Positions 7,672-17,296 are shown, counted from the first letter of the stretch. The stretch: DNA of 64,000 bases from Actinomycetota bacterium (GCA_020160915.1 JAIUPK010000003.1:456751-520750); one strand, 5' to 3'. Numbers and translations are program-made. Notes: a model not told the origin generated them from the letters alone.

Positions 7672-9129
7672 TCAGGCGATTTCACCGATCGGCAGGATGA
7701 TGCGAAAGACCGTGCTGCCCGGCGCACTCTCCACCTCGGCACGCCCGCCGTGGGCCTCGACGACCGCCGTGACGATCGCGAGCCCCAGGCCGGTGCTGCC
7801 CGCGGCCCGTGAGCGCGAACCGTCGCCGCGCACGAACCGCTCGAAGATGGTCGGGGTGAGCGCCGGGTCGATGCCGGGGCCGGTGTCGCGCACCTCGATG
7901 GTGACCCAGCCATCGCCGCGGATCAGAGCCGCCGTGACGACCGTGCCCGCCGGGGTGTGGGTGCGCGCGTTGGCGAGCAGGTTGGCGACCACCTGGTGGA
8001 GCCTGGGCTGATCGCCGTGCACCTGCACGGCTTCATCCGGAAGTTCGAGTTGCCAGACGTGGTCCGGTCCGGCCGCGCGCGCATCGCTGAGCGCGTCGAT
8101 GACCAGCCGCGTGAGGTCTACAGTCCCGCCCTCGATTGCCGCGCCCTCGTCGAGGCGGGCCAGCAGCAGCAGGTCTTCGACGAGCGCGGTCATGCGCACC
8201 GACTCCGACTCGACTCGACCGATGGCATGCACCACATCGTCGGGCAGCTCGTGGCGGCCGCGCCGGGTGAGTTCGGCGTAGCCGCGGATCGACGCCAGCG
8301 GCGTGCGCAACTCGTGGCTCGCATCGGCGACGAAGGTGCGCACCTTGTTCTCGCTGGCTTGACGTGCCGTGAGGGCGGATGCCACGTGCTCGAGCAACGT
8401 GTTGAGCGCGGCGCCGACCTGCCCGACCTCGGTGCCGGGGTCGGCGTCCTGGGCGGGCACGCGCTCGGCGAGCGCCACCTCACCGCGGTCGAGCGGGAGC
8501 TCGGCGACGCGGGTCGCTGTCGACGCGACCCGCTCGAGTGGACGCAGCGCGAGTCGCACGACGACGGCGCCGGCGATCGCTGCGGCGGCAACGCCCAGGA
8601 TTCCGATCACCGCGATGAGGAGCGTGAGTCGCAGCACGATGGCTTGCACCTCGGAGAGGGGAAGACCGATGAGCAGCGAGACGCCGCTGGCGGAGGTCTT
8701 CTGCATGATGACCCGGTACTGGCCGAGTGTGCCCCCGAGATCGACGGTGACGGGTGCGGCACCGGGCTGCACGGTGCCGAGGGAGGCGAGTTGCGTGGCG
8801 TCGAGGCTGATGGGCACGCCGCTCTGGTCGAGCACTGCGGCCGTGGTCAGCTGATTGGATGCGACGAGCCCCGCTAGGGTGCCCGCACCCTGGCCGGGCA
8901 GCGCGAGCACCTCGCCTGCCGGCGGTCGGCCCCCGAAGTCGTCGTTGGGACGTCCCTCGAACGCCTCCTGAGACCGCCCGGTCGCGGCCGTCAACTGCGC
9001 GTCGAGCCGCCCGACGAGAAATCCCTGCAGCGCGAACACGCTGAAGACCCCGATCAGCACGGTGACCAGGGCGAGAAGGGCGACGATGCCGAAGACCAGG
9101 CGCCGACGCAGGGTGAGGCGACGCGTCAT
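7672..9129 (-). CDS. Sensor histidine kinase (OmpR-type two-component system)
   Basis: This 485-residue membrane kinase has transmembrane helices near residues 12-32 and 165-190, flanking an extracytoplasmic sensor domain of about 130 residues. A HAMP segment follows, then the phospho-acceptor box DASHELRTPLASI (His near residue 268) and the ATPase domain with NLLANA, DTGPGIDP and STGLGLAIV. The ATG at 9129 overlaps the regulator stop by four bases, so the two are translationally coupled. It is encoded divergently from an FtsX/LolD-type ABC transporter, which is a common arrangement for sensing envelope stress or antimicrobial peptides. The trigger is unknown. Confidence 0.95.
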   Translation of the reverse strand: MTRRLTLRRRLVFGIVALLALVTVLIGVFSVFALQGFLVGRLDAQLTAATGRSQEAFEGRPNDDFGGRPPAGEVLALPGQGAGTLAGLVASNQLTTAAVLDQSGVPISLDATQLASLGTVQPGAAPVTVDLGGTLGQYRVIMQKTSASGVSLLIGLPLSEVQAIVLRLTLLIAVIGILGVAAAAIAGAVVVRLALRPLERVASTATRVAELPLDRGEVALAERVPAQDADPGTEVGQVGAALNTLLEHVASALTARQASENKVRTFVADASHELRTPLASIRGYAELTRRGRHELPDDVVHAIGRVESESVRMTALVEDLLLLARLDEGAAIEGGTVDLTRLVIDALSDARAAGPDHVWQLELPDEAVQVHGDQPRLHQVVANLLANARTHTPAGTVVTAALIRGDGWVTIEVRDTGPGIDPALTPTIFERFVRGDGSRSRAAGSTGLGLAIVTAVVEAHGGRAEVESAPGSTVFRIILPIGEIA

Positions 9130-9878
9130 CCGGCCGGCTTCAGCACGTAGCCGAACCCTCGCACCGTGTGGATCATGGGCTCGCCGAGCGTGTCGATCTT
9201 CTTGCGCAGGTACGAGATGTAGATCTCGACGACGCTGGAACGACCGCCGAAGTCGTAGCTCCACACGCGGTCGAGGATCTGGGCCTTGCTGAGCACGCGA
9301 CGCGGATTGCGCATGAGGAAGCGCAGCAACTCGAACTCGGTTGCGGTGAGCTCGATGGCGGCGCCAGCGCGGCTCACCTCGTAGCTGTCCTCATCGAGTC
9401 GCAGGTCGCCGACCTCGAGCACGGAGTCGGCCGAGTCGGAGACGGCGAGCGCCGAGCGGCGGATGAGCCCCCGAAGCCGGGCGACGAGCTCCTCGAGGCT
9501 GAACGGCTTGGTGACGTAGTCGTCGCCGCCGACGGTGAGGCCGGCGACACGGTCATCCACGGAGTCCTTGGCGGTGAGGAAGAGGATGGGCACCTGGATG
9601 CCGTCGGCGCGCAGCCGCGACAGCACCGTGAGCCCGTCGATGTCGGGGAGCATGATGTCGAGCACGACCACGTCGGGCCGGAACTCGCGGATGACCGACA
9701 GCGCCTTCTGGCCGTCGCTGGCGAGCTTGACCTCCCACCCCTCGTACCGCAGGGCCATCGAGAGCAGGTCGGTGAGCGAATCCTCGTCGTCGACCACGAC
9801 GGCACGGATCGGGCTGCCGTCGGCGCGGCTGATGCGGGGCTGTGCCGCAATCGCGGGCGCGTGGTTGGAGGTCGTCAT
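9126..9878 (-). CDS. OmpR/PhoB-family response regulator
   Basis: This 250-residue regulator has a receiver domain (DDEDSLTDLL; phospho-acceptor Asp near residue 75 in VVVLDIMLPDIDG; conserved Lys in VTKPFS) and a winged-helix DNA-binding domain ending in SYLRKKID and HTVRGFGYVLKP. It precedes the kinase gene with a four-base overlap. The 135-base gap to the divergent ABC permease gene (10014) should carry both promoters, so this regulator probably controls the transporter and its own operon. An N-terminal extension of about 25 residues precedes the receiver domain. Confidence 0.96.
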   Translation of the reverse strand: MTTSNHAPAIAAQPRISRADGSPIRAVVVDDEDSLTDLLSMALRYEGWEVKLASDGQKALSVIREFRPDVVVLDIMLPDIDGLTVLSRLRADGIQVPILFLTAKDSVDDRVAGLTVGGDDYVTKPFSLEELVARLRGLIRRSALAVSDSADSVLEVGDLRLDEDSYEVSRAGAAIELTATEFELLRFLMRNPRRVLSKAQILDRVWSYDFGGRSSVVEIYISYLRKKIDTLGEPMIHTVRGFGYVLKPAG

Positions 9879-10013
9879 GTCTCCCAGTATTCGGAGATTC
9901 CTATGAGCCGCCTGTGAAGTAGCGTCCTTGGCTGTTTCTCAGGTTCGGCATAGGACGCCGATAGCGACGATCCCTAGGTTTCGGATGTCCATTGCAGACA
10001 CACAAGGAGACCC

Positions 10014-11504
10014 ATGTTCGGCACCTACCTCTTCCGGGAGCTCACCAACCGGCGAAAGCAGACGGCGATCATCGCCATCGGCATGGCCCTGACCATCGCC
10101 CTCGTCATCATCGTCAACGGCGTCTCGGCAGGCGTGAGCGCCGCCCAGGCGAAGGTACTGGAGTCCGTGTACGGCGTCGGCACCGACATCACGGTCTCGC
10201 AGCAGCCGACGGGACCCACCGAGGGCGGGGCCGCCGGCGGGCCGCCCTCGTTCGACTTCGGATCGGGCGACGGATCCACAGCAGACGGCTCGACTCAGCT
10301 CAGCCAGGCCCGACTGACGACCGGACCCGGTTCGGCGACCTTTGCTGACACCGCCCTGGCCACGGTGCAGGGCGTCGACAACGTGAGCTCCGCCACGGCC
10401 ACGCTGAGCCTCACGAACATCAACTTCAGCGGGGAGATCCCCGACTTCCAGGCCGGCGGTGGTGGCCTGCCGACTGACGGCACCGCGCCGCCCACGGGTG
10501 GAGCTGACGGTGCTGGTGGCAGCTCGTTCGACATCGAGTCGATCACTGTGACGGGCATCGATGTCACGGGCGATGCGGTCGGCCCGCTCACCGCGGTGAG
10601 CCTCACCGACGGCCGTTCGTTCGATGCTGGCGATGTCGGCACCAACGTCGTAGTGCTCGACAGTTCCTACGCGACCACCGCTGAACTCGGCGTGGGCGAC
10701 ACCCTGGGTCTCGGGGGCGAGGACTTCGAGGTCATCGGCATCGTGGCATCAACCTCGTCGGATGCCAGCTCGACCAACACCTACATCCCGCTCGACACCG
10801 CGCAGCGGCTCGCCGGCCTCGACGGGCAGATCTCCACGGTCTACGTGCAGGCAGCATCATCGACCGACATCAGCCAGATCCAGTCCGACATCGAGACCGT
10901 CCTCCCGGATGCCGCGGTCAAGACCCAGGCGGACCTCGCCTCGAGCGTCTCCGGCTCGCTGTCCACCGCGTCGAGCCTCGTCTCGAGCCTCGGCACCTGG
11001 CTCTCGGTCATCGTGCTCGCCGCGGCGTTCCTGATCTCGATCCTGTTCACGATCGCCGGGGTGACTCGCCGTACACGCGAGTTCGGCACCCTCAAGGCCG
11101 TGGGCTGGAGCAACGGTGCTGTCGTGCGACAGGTCGCCGGTGAGTCGCTCGTGCAGGGCGCGATCGGCGGCGTGATCGGTGTGGCCGTGGGACTTCTGGG
11201 GATCCTCGTGATCAACATGATCGGACCGGTGCTCAGCGGGAGTGCCACGACCTCGACCTTCCCCGGCGGCGGTGCGGCGCCCGGCGGCGGCACGGGCGGC
11301 TTTCCCGGTGGGGGCGGCGGCGGACCGTTCGGTCAGCAGGCGGCCGCGGCGACCACCGACATCGTGCTGCAGATCCCCGTCACGGCAACGATCATCCTCG
11401 TCGCGGTCGGTCTCGCGATCCTCGGCGGCCTGCTGGCCGGAGCGATCGGCGGATGGCGGGCCGCGCGCCTGCGTCCCGCCGAGGCGCTGCGCAGCGTCGC
11501 CTGA
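10014..11504 (+). CDS. FtsX/MacB-family ABC transporter permease
   Basis: This 496-residue permease has one helix near residues 20-40, a large extracytoplasmic MacB-type domain (residues 45-310) rich in Thr/Ser/Gly, and three C-terminal helices (about 325-350, 378-403 and 450-480). The FtsX motif GTLKAVGWSNGAVVRQV is near residue 362. An unusual Gly/Pro-rich loop of about 30 residues lies between the last two helices. AAGGAG stands six bases before the ATG. Its ATPase gene follows after 32 bases, and a two-component system is divergent. It probably acts by mechanotransmission (lipoprotein, peptide or cell-wall hydrolase control); the exact role is unknown. Confidence 0.93.
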   Translation: MFGTYLFRELTNRRKQTAIIAIGMALTIALVIIVNGVSAGVSAAQAKVLESVYGVGTDITVSQQPTGPTEGGAAGGPPSFDFGSGDGSTADGSTQLSQARLTTGPGSATFADTALATVQGVDNVSSATATLSLTNINFSGEIPDFQAGGGGLPTDGTAPPTGGADGAGGSSFDIESITVTGIDVTGDAVGPLTAVSLTDGRSFDAGDVGTNVVVLDSSYATTAELGVGDTLGLGGEDFEVIGIVASTSSDASSTNTYIPLDTAQRLAGLDGQISTVYVQAASSTDISQIQSDIETVLPDAAVKTQADLASSVSGSLSTASSLVSSLGTWLSVIVLAAAFLISILFTIAGVTRRTREFGTLKAVGWSNGAVVRQVAGESLVQGAIGGVIGVAVGLLGILVINMIGPVLSGSATTSTFPGGGAAPGGGTGGFPGGGGGGPFGQQAAAATTDIVLQIPVTATIILVAVGLAILGGLLAGAIGGWRAARLRPAEALRSVA

Positions 11505-11536
11505 TCCCCCGAACCGAAGACCACAAGGAGAACACG

Positions 11537-12208
11537 ATGTATGAATTGATCAACGTCACGAAGAGCTACGACGCGAAGCGGGGGCAAATCACCGCGCTGA
11601 GCGAGGTGACCCTCACGATCCCGGACGGCCAGATGGTGGCCATCCAGGGACCGACCGGCGGCGGCAAGTCGACGCTCCTGCAGATGCTCGGCGCGCTCGA
11701 GCGGCCTACCTCCGGCACCGTCGCACTCGGGGCCGATGTGCTATCGAGCATGCCGGATTCGAAGCTGGCGGGCATCCGCGCGAAGGAGATCGGGTTTGTG
11801 TTCCAGGGGTTCAACCTGATCCCGACGCTGACCGCACAGGAGAACGTGGAGACGGCTCTCGCGCCGCTCGGCATCCCGTCGGCGCAGCGTCGGGCGCGCG
11901 CCAACGCGGCCCTCGTGAGCGTGGGGCTCGGCGAACGCACCGGCCACCGCCCGGCGGAGCTCTCGGGAGGCCAGCAGCAGCGCGTGGCGATCGCGCGGGC
12001 GCTGGTGAAGGAGCCCGACGTGCTGTTGGCTGACGAGCCCACGGGCAACCTCGACGAGCAGACCCGCGACGAGATCATGGATCTGCTCGAGGGGCTGTGG
12101 CGCGACCAGGGGCTCACCCTCATCGTCGTGACTCACGACTCCGCGGTCGCCAAGCGCGCTCAGCGGCGGTTGACGATCAAGCAGGGCAAGGTCACCGAGA
12201 AGTCGTAG
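11537..12208 (+). CDS. ABC transporter ATPase (LolD/MacB type)
   Basis: This 223-residue nucleotide-binding subunit shows Walker [10 protein letters not shown], the Q-loop in [15 protein letters not shown], the signature [15 protein letters not shown], Walker [13 protein letters not shown] and the switch His in VVTHDSAV. This set, with the FNLIPTLT stretch, is typical of LolD/FtsE/MacB ATPases that pair with FtsX-type permeases. The start is the ATG at 11537, preceded by AAGGAG nine bases upstream; the open frame before it belongs to the permease shadow. It is cotranscribed with the permease gene and ends just before the convergent Gfo/Idh gene. Confidence 0.96.
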   Translation: MYELINVTKSYDAKRGQITALSEVTLTIPDGQMVAIQGPTGGGKSTLLQMLGALERPTSGTVALGADVLSSMPDSKLAGIRAKEIGFVFQGFNLIPTLTAQENVETALAPLGIPSAQRRARANAALVSVGLGERTGHRPAELSGGQQQRVAIARALVKEPDVLLADEPTGNLDEQTRDEIMDLLEGLWRDQGLTLIVVTHDSAVAKRAQRRLTIKQGKVTEKS

Positions 12209-12227
12209 CGGGCAGCACTCGCCGCGG

Positions 12228-13322
12228 TCAGAGAGTCGCTTCCCGAGGGTCCCAGCCATCGGGGAGCGACTTCGCCCGTTCGACGGTGCTCTCCACGGTC
12301 ACCCACTGTCCCGTGTCTGCCGCCTCCAGCATCGACTCCATGATGTCGACGACGTGGAAGGCCTGGGCACCGGATGCCCGTTCCGGCACTCCCGCGCGGA
12401 TCGCCCGGGCCAGCTCGACCACCCCCGTGCCGCGCCCGGCATCGGCAACCGAGTGGACCGTGACCGGTTCGCTCGACTCGGTGTGAACCACGAGGTCGCC
12501 CTCGAAGTAGTTGGGGTCGGGGAAGACGATCGTGCCTTCGGTGCCCGCGATCTCCAGGAATCCGGTGCGCCGCAACGCCGACTGGAAGCTGAAGACGCAC
12601 TGCGCCGAGCCGCCGTCTTCGAACTCCAGCAGGGCGCTCACGTGGGTGGGAACCCGCACGGCGAACTCCTCCCCCGCGCGCGGACCGGAACCGATCACCC
12701 GGGTCTGTCGCGACGTCGAGCCCGTGGCGGAGACCCGCGCGACTGGTCCGAAGTTCTGCACCAGCGCGGTGAGATAGTACGGCCCCATGTCGAAGAGGGG
12801 TCCCGCGCCGGGCGCGTAGTAGAAGTCGGCGTTCGGATGCCACGCCTCGGGTCCCGCGTTCTGGAAGAGCACGAGTGCCGTGAGCGGGGTGCCGATCGCA
12901 CCGTCCTCGATGAGCCGCTGGCCGGTCTGCAGGCCGGGGCCGAGGAAGGTGTCGGGGGCGGTGGCCACCCGCACGCCGCGAGCCGCGGCATCCGCCAGCA
13001 GGGCACGGCCGGTCTCGCGGTCGAGCGAGAACGGCTTCTCGGTGAAGGCGTGCTTGCCCGACGCGATGATGCTCCGGGCGACCTGGACGTGCGCGGCGGG
13101 GATCGTGAGGTTCACGACGATCTCGATCTCGGGTCGCGCCAGAAGCTCGTCGACGGTTCCGGAGGCCGGCACCCCGTAGCGCTCGGCCTGGCTGGCCGCC
13201 CTCGCGACGTCGAGGTCGGCCACGAAGTGCACCGTCACATCGGGGAAGGTGGTGAGGTTGTCGAGGTACTGCTCGCTGATCATGCCGGCGCCGATGACGC
13301 CGACCCCGACCGGGCCGGTCAC
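12228..13322 (-). CDS. Gfo/Idh/MocA-family oxidoreductase
   Basis: This 364-residue NAD(P)-dependent dehydrogenase has an N-terminal Rossmann fold (GVIGAGMISEQYL), the diagnostic EKPFSL motif near residue 97 and a C-terminal substrate domain with GPYYLTALVQNFGPV, which carries the family Asp/Tyr-type catalytic region. It oxidises or reduces a sugar or cyclitol hydroxyl. The start overlaps by four bases the end of the TIM-barrel epimerase-like gene, and together they form a sugar-modifying pair resembling inositol or 3-keto-sugar metabolism. The substrate is unknown. Confidence 0.92.
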   Translation of the reverse strand: MTGPVGVGVIGAGMISEQYLDNLTTFPDVTVHFVADLDVARAASQAERYGVPASGTVDELLARPEIEIVVNLTIPAAHVQVARSIIASGKHAFTEKPFSLDRETGRALLADAAARGVRVATAPDTFLGPGLQTGQRLIEDGAIGTPLTALVLFQNAGPEAWHPNADFYYAPGAGPLFDMGPYYLTALVQNFGPVARVSATGSTSRQTRVIGSGPRAGEEFAVRVPTHVSALLEFEDGGSAQCVFSFQSALRRTGFLEIAGTEGTIVFPDPNYFEGDLVVHTESSEPVTVHSVADAGRGTGVVELARAIRAGVPERASGAQAFHVVDIMESMLEAADTGQWVTVESTVERAKSLPDGWDPREATL

Positions 13323-14065
13323 AGCCGCTCGCCGAGGCCCACCAGGTAGGCAGCGCTGTCGGCGACCGCGGTGAGCATGTCACCGTCGAAGTCGTCGAGT
13401 TCCACGACCCGGATCGCCTGCGGCGCTGCGGCAAGGATCGCGGGCACCGGCATGCTGCCGGACCCGACGGCGACCTGCTCGAGGTCGTTCGTCGAGAGCG
13501 GGCCGTCCTTGATGTGCAACAACTGCACCCTGCTGCCGAGCCGCTCCAGCAGCGCTACCGGGTCGGCGCCGCCGACGGCCGCCCAGTAGGTATCGACCTC
13601 GAGCACGACGCCGGGATCGAGCAGGTCGGCGAGCACCTCGAGGCCCGTCGTGCCGTCAACACGAGACTGAAGCTCCCACGCATGGTTGTGGTATCCGACG
13701 GTGATTCCGATGTCGGCGGCAATCGCGGCGACGCGGTTGAGTTCGGCGGCAATGGCCGCGATGTCGTCACCGTTCGTCCACCGGCTGGGATCGGTGAACG
13801 ATTGGATGACCGTGGTCACCCCGACCGCCCGGGCGGCCTCGAAGACCGGCACGACGTCAGCGTCGACCAGTGAGACGTGGGCCGACGACGGCGCGAGGCC
13901 GTACTTCGGCAGGTCGCTGTACGCCTCGGCAAACTCGACGAGCGCGAAGAGTTCGACGGTGCTGAACCCGATCGCGCTCAGGCGCTCGAACGTGCCTGCC
14001 GGGTCGGCCGCGAGTTCGCGACGCACGGTGTACAGCTGGACTGAGAGGGGTGCGGTGGTGGTCAC
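13319..14065 (-). CDS. Sugar phosphate isomerase/epimerase-like TIM-barrel protein
   Basis: This 248-residue xylose-isomerase-like TIM-barrel protein (AP endonuclease family 2 fold) begins with APLSVQLYTVRREL, typical of the group. Metal-ligand regions are seen as VGYHNHAWEL (His) and VLEVDTYWA (Glu/Asp), followed by LLHIKDG and VVELDDFDGD. Such proteins isomerise, epimerise or dehydrate keto-sugars. It is the first gene of a two-gene unit with the Gfo/Idh oxidoreductase, a pairing often found in breakdown of 3-keto-glucosides or inositol-like compounds. Confidence 0.9.
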   Translation of the reverse strand: MTTTAPLSVQLYTVRRELAADPAGTFERLSAIGFSTVELFALVEFAEAYSDLPKYGLAPSSAHVSLVDADVVPVFEAARAVGVTTVIQSFTDPSRWTNGDDIAAIAAELNRVAAIAADIGITVGYHNHAWELQSRVDGTTGLEVLADLLDPGVVLEVDTYWAAVGGADPVALLERLGSRVQLLHIKDGPLSTNDLEQVAVGSGSMPVPAILAAAPQAIRVVELDDFDGDMLTAVADSAAYLVGLGERL

Positions 14066-14141
14066 CGCTCAACTCTAGGCCGCAGTCGTCGCGTCGTGCC
14101 GGGCAGGGTCGGCGGTGCGGGAGACAATGGGGACCGTGACC

Positions 14142-14741
14142 ATGCAGCCGGAACTCGACCTCTGGGAGTTGCCGGCGCCCGACCATCGGCAGCGGGTCCT
14201 CGCCTATTCGGAGGACCGGGTGGCCTGGCTGCGCGCCCGCAGCCGCGGTGTGACCGCAACGGATGTCGCGCGCCTGTCGAGCGAGCGAGCCCTGCGAGCG
14301 GTCGCCCAGGACAAACTTCTCGGCACCGGCTTCGGCGGCAACGCTTACACCGACCACGGTCGGGCGAGGGAACCCGAGATCGCGCGCTGGGTGCGGGCCC
14401 GGCACGGCATCCTTCCGAGCTCCGCGCTGTACCACGCGCACGGTGAGCCGCTGCACCTGGCGACCCCCGACGGTGTGGCCGTGCTCGACGGCCGTCTGGT
14501 GCTCTCGGAGATCAAGACGACGGGGCATGCGTGGCGCAGCATCCCGAGAAGCTATCTTCGTCAGGTCTGGTGGCAGCAGTACGTGCTCGGTGCCGAGCGC
14601 ACGCTCGTGGTGTGGGAGCAGCACGAGGACTTCGTGCCCGTCGGCGCCGAACCCCAGTGCCGGTGGGTCGAGCGCGACGACAACGAGATCCACGTGCTTG
14701 TCGGGTTAGCCAATCGGCTGCTGCACCTGCTGCGGCGTTAG
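14142..14741 (+). CDS. YqaJ-like PD-(D/E)XK nuclease
   Basis: This roughly 199-residue protein resembles the YqaJ viral recombinase/exonuclease family. GVTATDVARL leads in, YTDHGRAREPEIARW carries the first acidic motif, and the catalytic core is seen as an Asp in VAVLDG followed by LSEIKTTG (Glu-x-Lys). It is the type of nuclease that digests DNA ends in recombination. The start is uncertain: ATGs at 14127 and 14142 are both in frame, and the second has the better-spaced GGGGA. There are no phage genes nearby. Its end overlaps the convergent DUF998 gene by 36 bases. Confidence 0.75.
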   Translation: MQPELDLWELPAPDHRQRVLAYSEDRVAWLRARSRGVTATDVARLSSERALRAVAQDKLLGTGFGGNAYTDHGRAREPEIARWVRARHGILPSSALYHAHGEPLHLATPDGVAVLDGRLVLSEIKTTGHAWRSIPRSYLRQVWWQQYVLGAERTLVVWEQHEDFVPVGAEPQCRWVERDDNEIHVLVGLANRLLHLLRR

Positions 14742-15434
14742 GGGCCGGTCGGCCTCGGGCTCGTCGTCGGCAAGCGGCTGGGGAGTCAGCAGCACGGTCT
14801 CGCCCGGCGCGCGCGCGCGAACCGCCGTGACGACGCCGAACACGATCAGCCACCCGATCGCGATGGTTGTCGCCACGAACTCGAGCCGACTGCCGAACGC
14901 GGCCTGGAACCGGAACAGCGAGAACAGTCCCCCGGTGCCCGCGATCACCGCGACCAGGATGCCCGTGGCCAACGACAGCCCGGCCAGCAGCCGGTGCTCC
15001 CTCGCGAATGACGTCTGCAGCATCGCCCAGCACGCGGCCGCGAACGCGAGCACTGCCGCGAGCGTGTGCAGGAAGTCCTGCCAGGTGAAGGTGCTTCCGT
15101 AGGGCAGGGGACAACCCGAGGTGCACGTGACCTGCGACGCGAAGAGGAAGAAGGCGCATCCGATCCACAGGGAGATTGCGGGGGTCCACGCGCGCAGGAT
15201 CGTCACCGAACTGCGCACGCGACGCCCGGCCCAGGCGATCGCGCTACCCCCGGCGACGATCAGCAGCAGGGCCACCTCGAACCAGACCGCCGTCGGCTCG
15301 CCCTGCGCACCGAGCTCGCTGACGTACAGGTCGCGGGTGACGGTGAGACGGGCGGCCCAGATGATGGCGAGCGCGGCGGCGACCAGAAGGCAGCCGACCA
15401 CGGCTGCCGCGAACTCAAGCCTTCTGACGTGCAA
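14706..15434 (-). CDS. DUF998-family integral membrane protein
   Basis: This 242-residue protein has six predicted transmembrane helices (about residues 8-27, 50-68, 82-103, 120-140, 150-172 and 185-205) and a soluble Pro/Gln-rich tail. The pattern, including [12 protein letters not shown] before the fourth helix, is that of DUF998 membrane proteins, whose function is unknown. Two Cys in TCTSGC lie in an extracytoplasmic loop. The start overlaps the end of the Nudix gene by 20 bases, so the two are probably cotranscribed. Confidence 0.75.
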   Translation of the reverse strand: MHVRRLEFAAAVVGCLLVAAALAIIWAARLTVTRDLYVSELGAQGEPTAVWFEVALLLIVAGGSAIAWAGRRVRSSVTILRAWTPAISLWIGCAFFLFASQVTCTSGCPLPYGSTFTWQDFLHTLAAVLAFAAACWAMLQTSFAREHRLLAGLSLATGILVAVIAGTGGLFSLFRFQAAFGSRLEFVATTIAIGWLIVFGVVTAVRARAPGETVLLTPQPLADDEPEADRPLTPQQVQQPIG

Positions 15435-16032
15435 AGGGCCCTCTCAGAACGGACCACTGCAGCAGCATGATGGTCTTGGCATCGGCGATGCGTCCATCCT
15501 CGATCATTGCGAGCGCATCATCAATGCCCAGTTCGACGACGGTGATGTGTTCGCCCTCGTCGGCGAGCCCGCCGCCGGCGGTAGCGAGGGTGTGTGCGCT
15601 GTAGGGAGCCGCGAAGAAGTGCAGGCGCTCGGTGACCGAACCCGGGCTCATGTAGACGTCGAAGACGTGGGTGACCTCGCCGACCTCGTGGCCGGTCTCC
15701 TCGATCGCCTCGCGCCGGATCGCGGTCTCGGGGTCGTCGTCATCGAGGAGCCCCGCCGCCGTCTCGAGGAGCATGCCGTCGGGATGCCCGTTGACGTAGA
15801 CGGGGTACCGGAACTGCGAGGTCAGCAGCACCGTGCGCCGCTCGAGGTCGTACAGCAGGATGGTCGCCCCGTTGCCCCGGTCGTAGGTCTCGCGCGACTG
15901 GCTCGTCCACACCCCGTCGTCCGAGAGGTAATCCAAGGTGGTGGTGTGCAGGCGGTACCAGTTGTCGCTCAGTAGGCGCACATCCGTCACCCGCACACGC
16001 GGGTTGCTGGTGGGTGGGGTGTCGGCAGACAT
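15415..16032 (-). CDS. Nudix hydrolase (NudK / ADP-ribose pyrophosphatase-like)
   Basis: This 205-residue protein carries the Nudix box near residues 90-115: Gly, then [18 protein letters not shown], providing the REx2EE core. The upstream [16 protein letters not shown] and downstream [14 protein letters not shown] resemble NudK GDP-mannose pyrophosphatases and ADP-ribose pyrophosphatases. It hydrolyses a nucleoside diphosphate sugar into a nucleotide and a sugar phosphate; the true substrate is not decided. The DUF998 gene follows on the same strand with a short overlap. Confidence 0.92.
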   Translation of the reverse strand: MSADTPPTSNPRVRVTDVRLLSDNWYRLHTTTLDYLSDDGVWTSQSRETYDRGNGATILLYDLERRTVLLTSQFRYPVYVNGHPDGMLLETAAGLLDDDDPETAIRREAIEETGHEVGEVTHVFDVYMSPGSVTERLHFFAAPYSAHTLATAGGGLADEGEHITVVELGIDDALAMIEDGRIADAKTIMLLQWSVLRGPFARQKA

Positions 16033-16143
16033 GGTGGGAGACTAGCGGCCCCGCGATAGTTTGCAGCGTAGTGACCTTGCCGTAACACTGCCGAATCATT
16101 GGGGCCCTTTACTGTGAATGAACCACGGCGGGGAGGCCAGCAC

Positions 16144-17109
16144 ATGAGCACGATGCGAGCGATCGCGATTGATGCGACGGGCGGGCCGGAGGTGCTCCAC
16201 GTCGTCGAGATCCCGCGTCCCGTGCGCATCAGCGCCGAGTTCCTGGTCAAGGTCGTCGCGGCGGGCGTCAATCCGGTGGACTACAAGACCCGGTCGGGGC
16301 TGGGCGCCGCGGCCGCCATCAGCTCCTTTCCTGTCGTTCTCGGCAATGACTTCTCCGGCATCGTCGTCGAGTCACCGTACGAAGCCCACCCGATCAAAGT
16401 CGGTGACGAGGTCTACGGAATGACCATGGTGCCGCGCTTCGGCGGAACCTACGCCGAGTACGCCGCCGTGCCAGCGAACAGCCTCACCCGCAAGCCCCGG
16501 TCGCTCTCCCACGTCGAGGCCGCAGCGGTTCCGCTGGCCGCTCTCACCGCGTGGGGTGCCGTCGTCGACGTGGCGAAGGCCCACGAGGGTCAGCGGATTC
16601 TCATCCACGCCGGAGCGGGCGGGGTCGGCCACTTCGCCATCCAGTTCGCCGCGTTCTTCGGTGCCCACGTGACCACGACTGGCTCGACCCGCAACGTCGG
16701 CTGGCTGCGCGAGCTCGGCGCGAGCGAGGTCATCGACTACACGACCACCCGCTTCGAAGACGTCGTGCGCGACCTCGATGTCGTCATCGATCTGATCGGC
16801 AACCTGAAAGACAACACCGGCACCCGCTCGCTCGGCGTGCTCAAACCGGGCGGGCTGCTCGTCAACCTGCCCACCGGCAGCTGGCCGACCATGGCCCAGG
16901 ATGCCGCGGCAGCAGGAATTCGTGCCACCGGCTACCGCGTTCCGGCCGACGGCCCCACGCTGGCGGTCATCTCGCGGCTGCTCGAGTCGGGCGATGTGCG
17001 TGTCTTCGTCGACCAGGTCTTCGAACTGGACCAGGCCCGCGCGGCCCACGAAGCCCTTGAGACGGGGCACACCCGCGGCAAGGTCGTGCTCAAGGTGTCG
17101 GACGGCTGA
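16144..17109 (+). CDS. MDR-family NADP-dependent oxidoreductase (quinone oxidoreductase-like)
   Basis: This 321-residue medium-chain dehydrogenase/reductase lacks zinc-binding Cys clusters. The N-terminal GroES-like domain contains AAGVNPVDYKTRSG and the nucleotide-binding domain has HAGAGGVGHFAIQFA. Both are characteristic of zinc-free quinone oxidoreductases or enone reductases. GGGGAGG seven bases before the ATG at 16144 fixes the start; an earlier in-frame start is not supported. It is a single gene, followed by a palindromic 51-base repeat and then a convergent acetyltransferase gene. Confidence 0.92.
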   Translation: MSTMRAIAIDATGGPEVLHVVEIPRPVRISAEFLVKVVAAGVNPVDYKTRSGLGAAAAISSFPVVLGNDFSGIVVESPYEAHPIKVGDEVYGMTMVPRFGGTYAEYAAVPANSLTRKPRSLSHVEAAAVPLAALTAWGAVVDVAKAHEGQRILIHAGAGGVGHFAIQFAAFFGAHVTTTGSTRNVGWLRELGASEVIDYTTTRFEDVVRDLDVVIDLIGNLKDNTGTRSLGVLKPGGLLVNLPTGSWPTMAQDAAAAGIRATGYRVPADGPTLAVISRLLESGDVRVFVDQVFELDQARAAHEALETGHTRGKVVLKVSDG

Positions 17110-17151
17110 TCGGGCCTGTTGCAATTCTTGTTTGTCTTGGGTGTTGACACC

Positions 17152-17202
17152 TTCTGTTGTGCAGGACCGCCGAGAGATTCTCGCGACTCCTGCACAACAG
17201 AA
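17152..17202. repeat. 51-base palindromic repeat TTCTGTTGTGCAGGA...TCCTGCACAACAGAA, copy 1
   Basis: Two perfect 15-base inverted arms flank a 21-base centre that ends in TCGCGAC. The same arms, spacing and partial centre recur at 51082-51132. In both places the element lies between the 3' ends of convergent genes. A hairpin with a 15-base stem would form in either transcript, so a two-way terminator or REP-like role is plausible. Confidence 0.85.
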
Positions 17203-17296
17203 GCAGGAAGTAGATCGCTCCATATCGCTGGCCGACCGTCGGGACCCGGTCGACCGTCGGGCCGGGGCGACCGTCAGGCCCCGGTCGACCGCTCCC

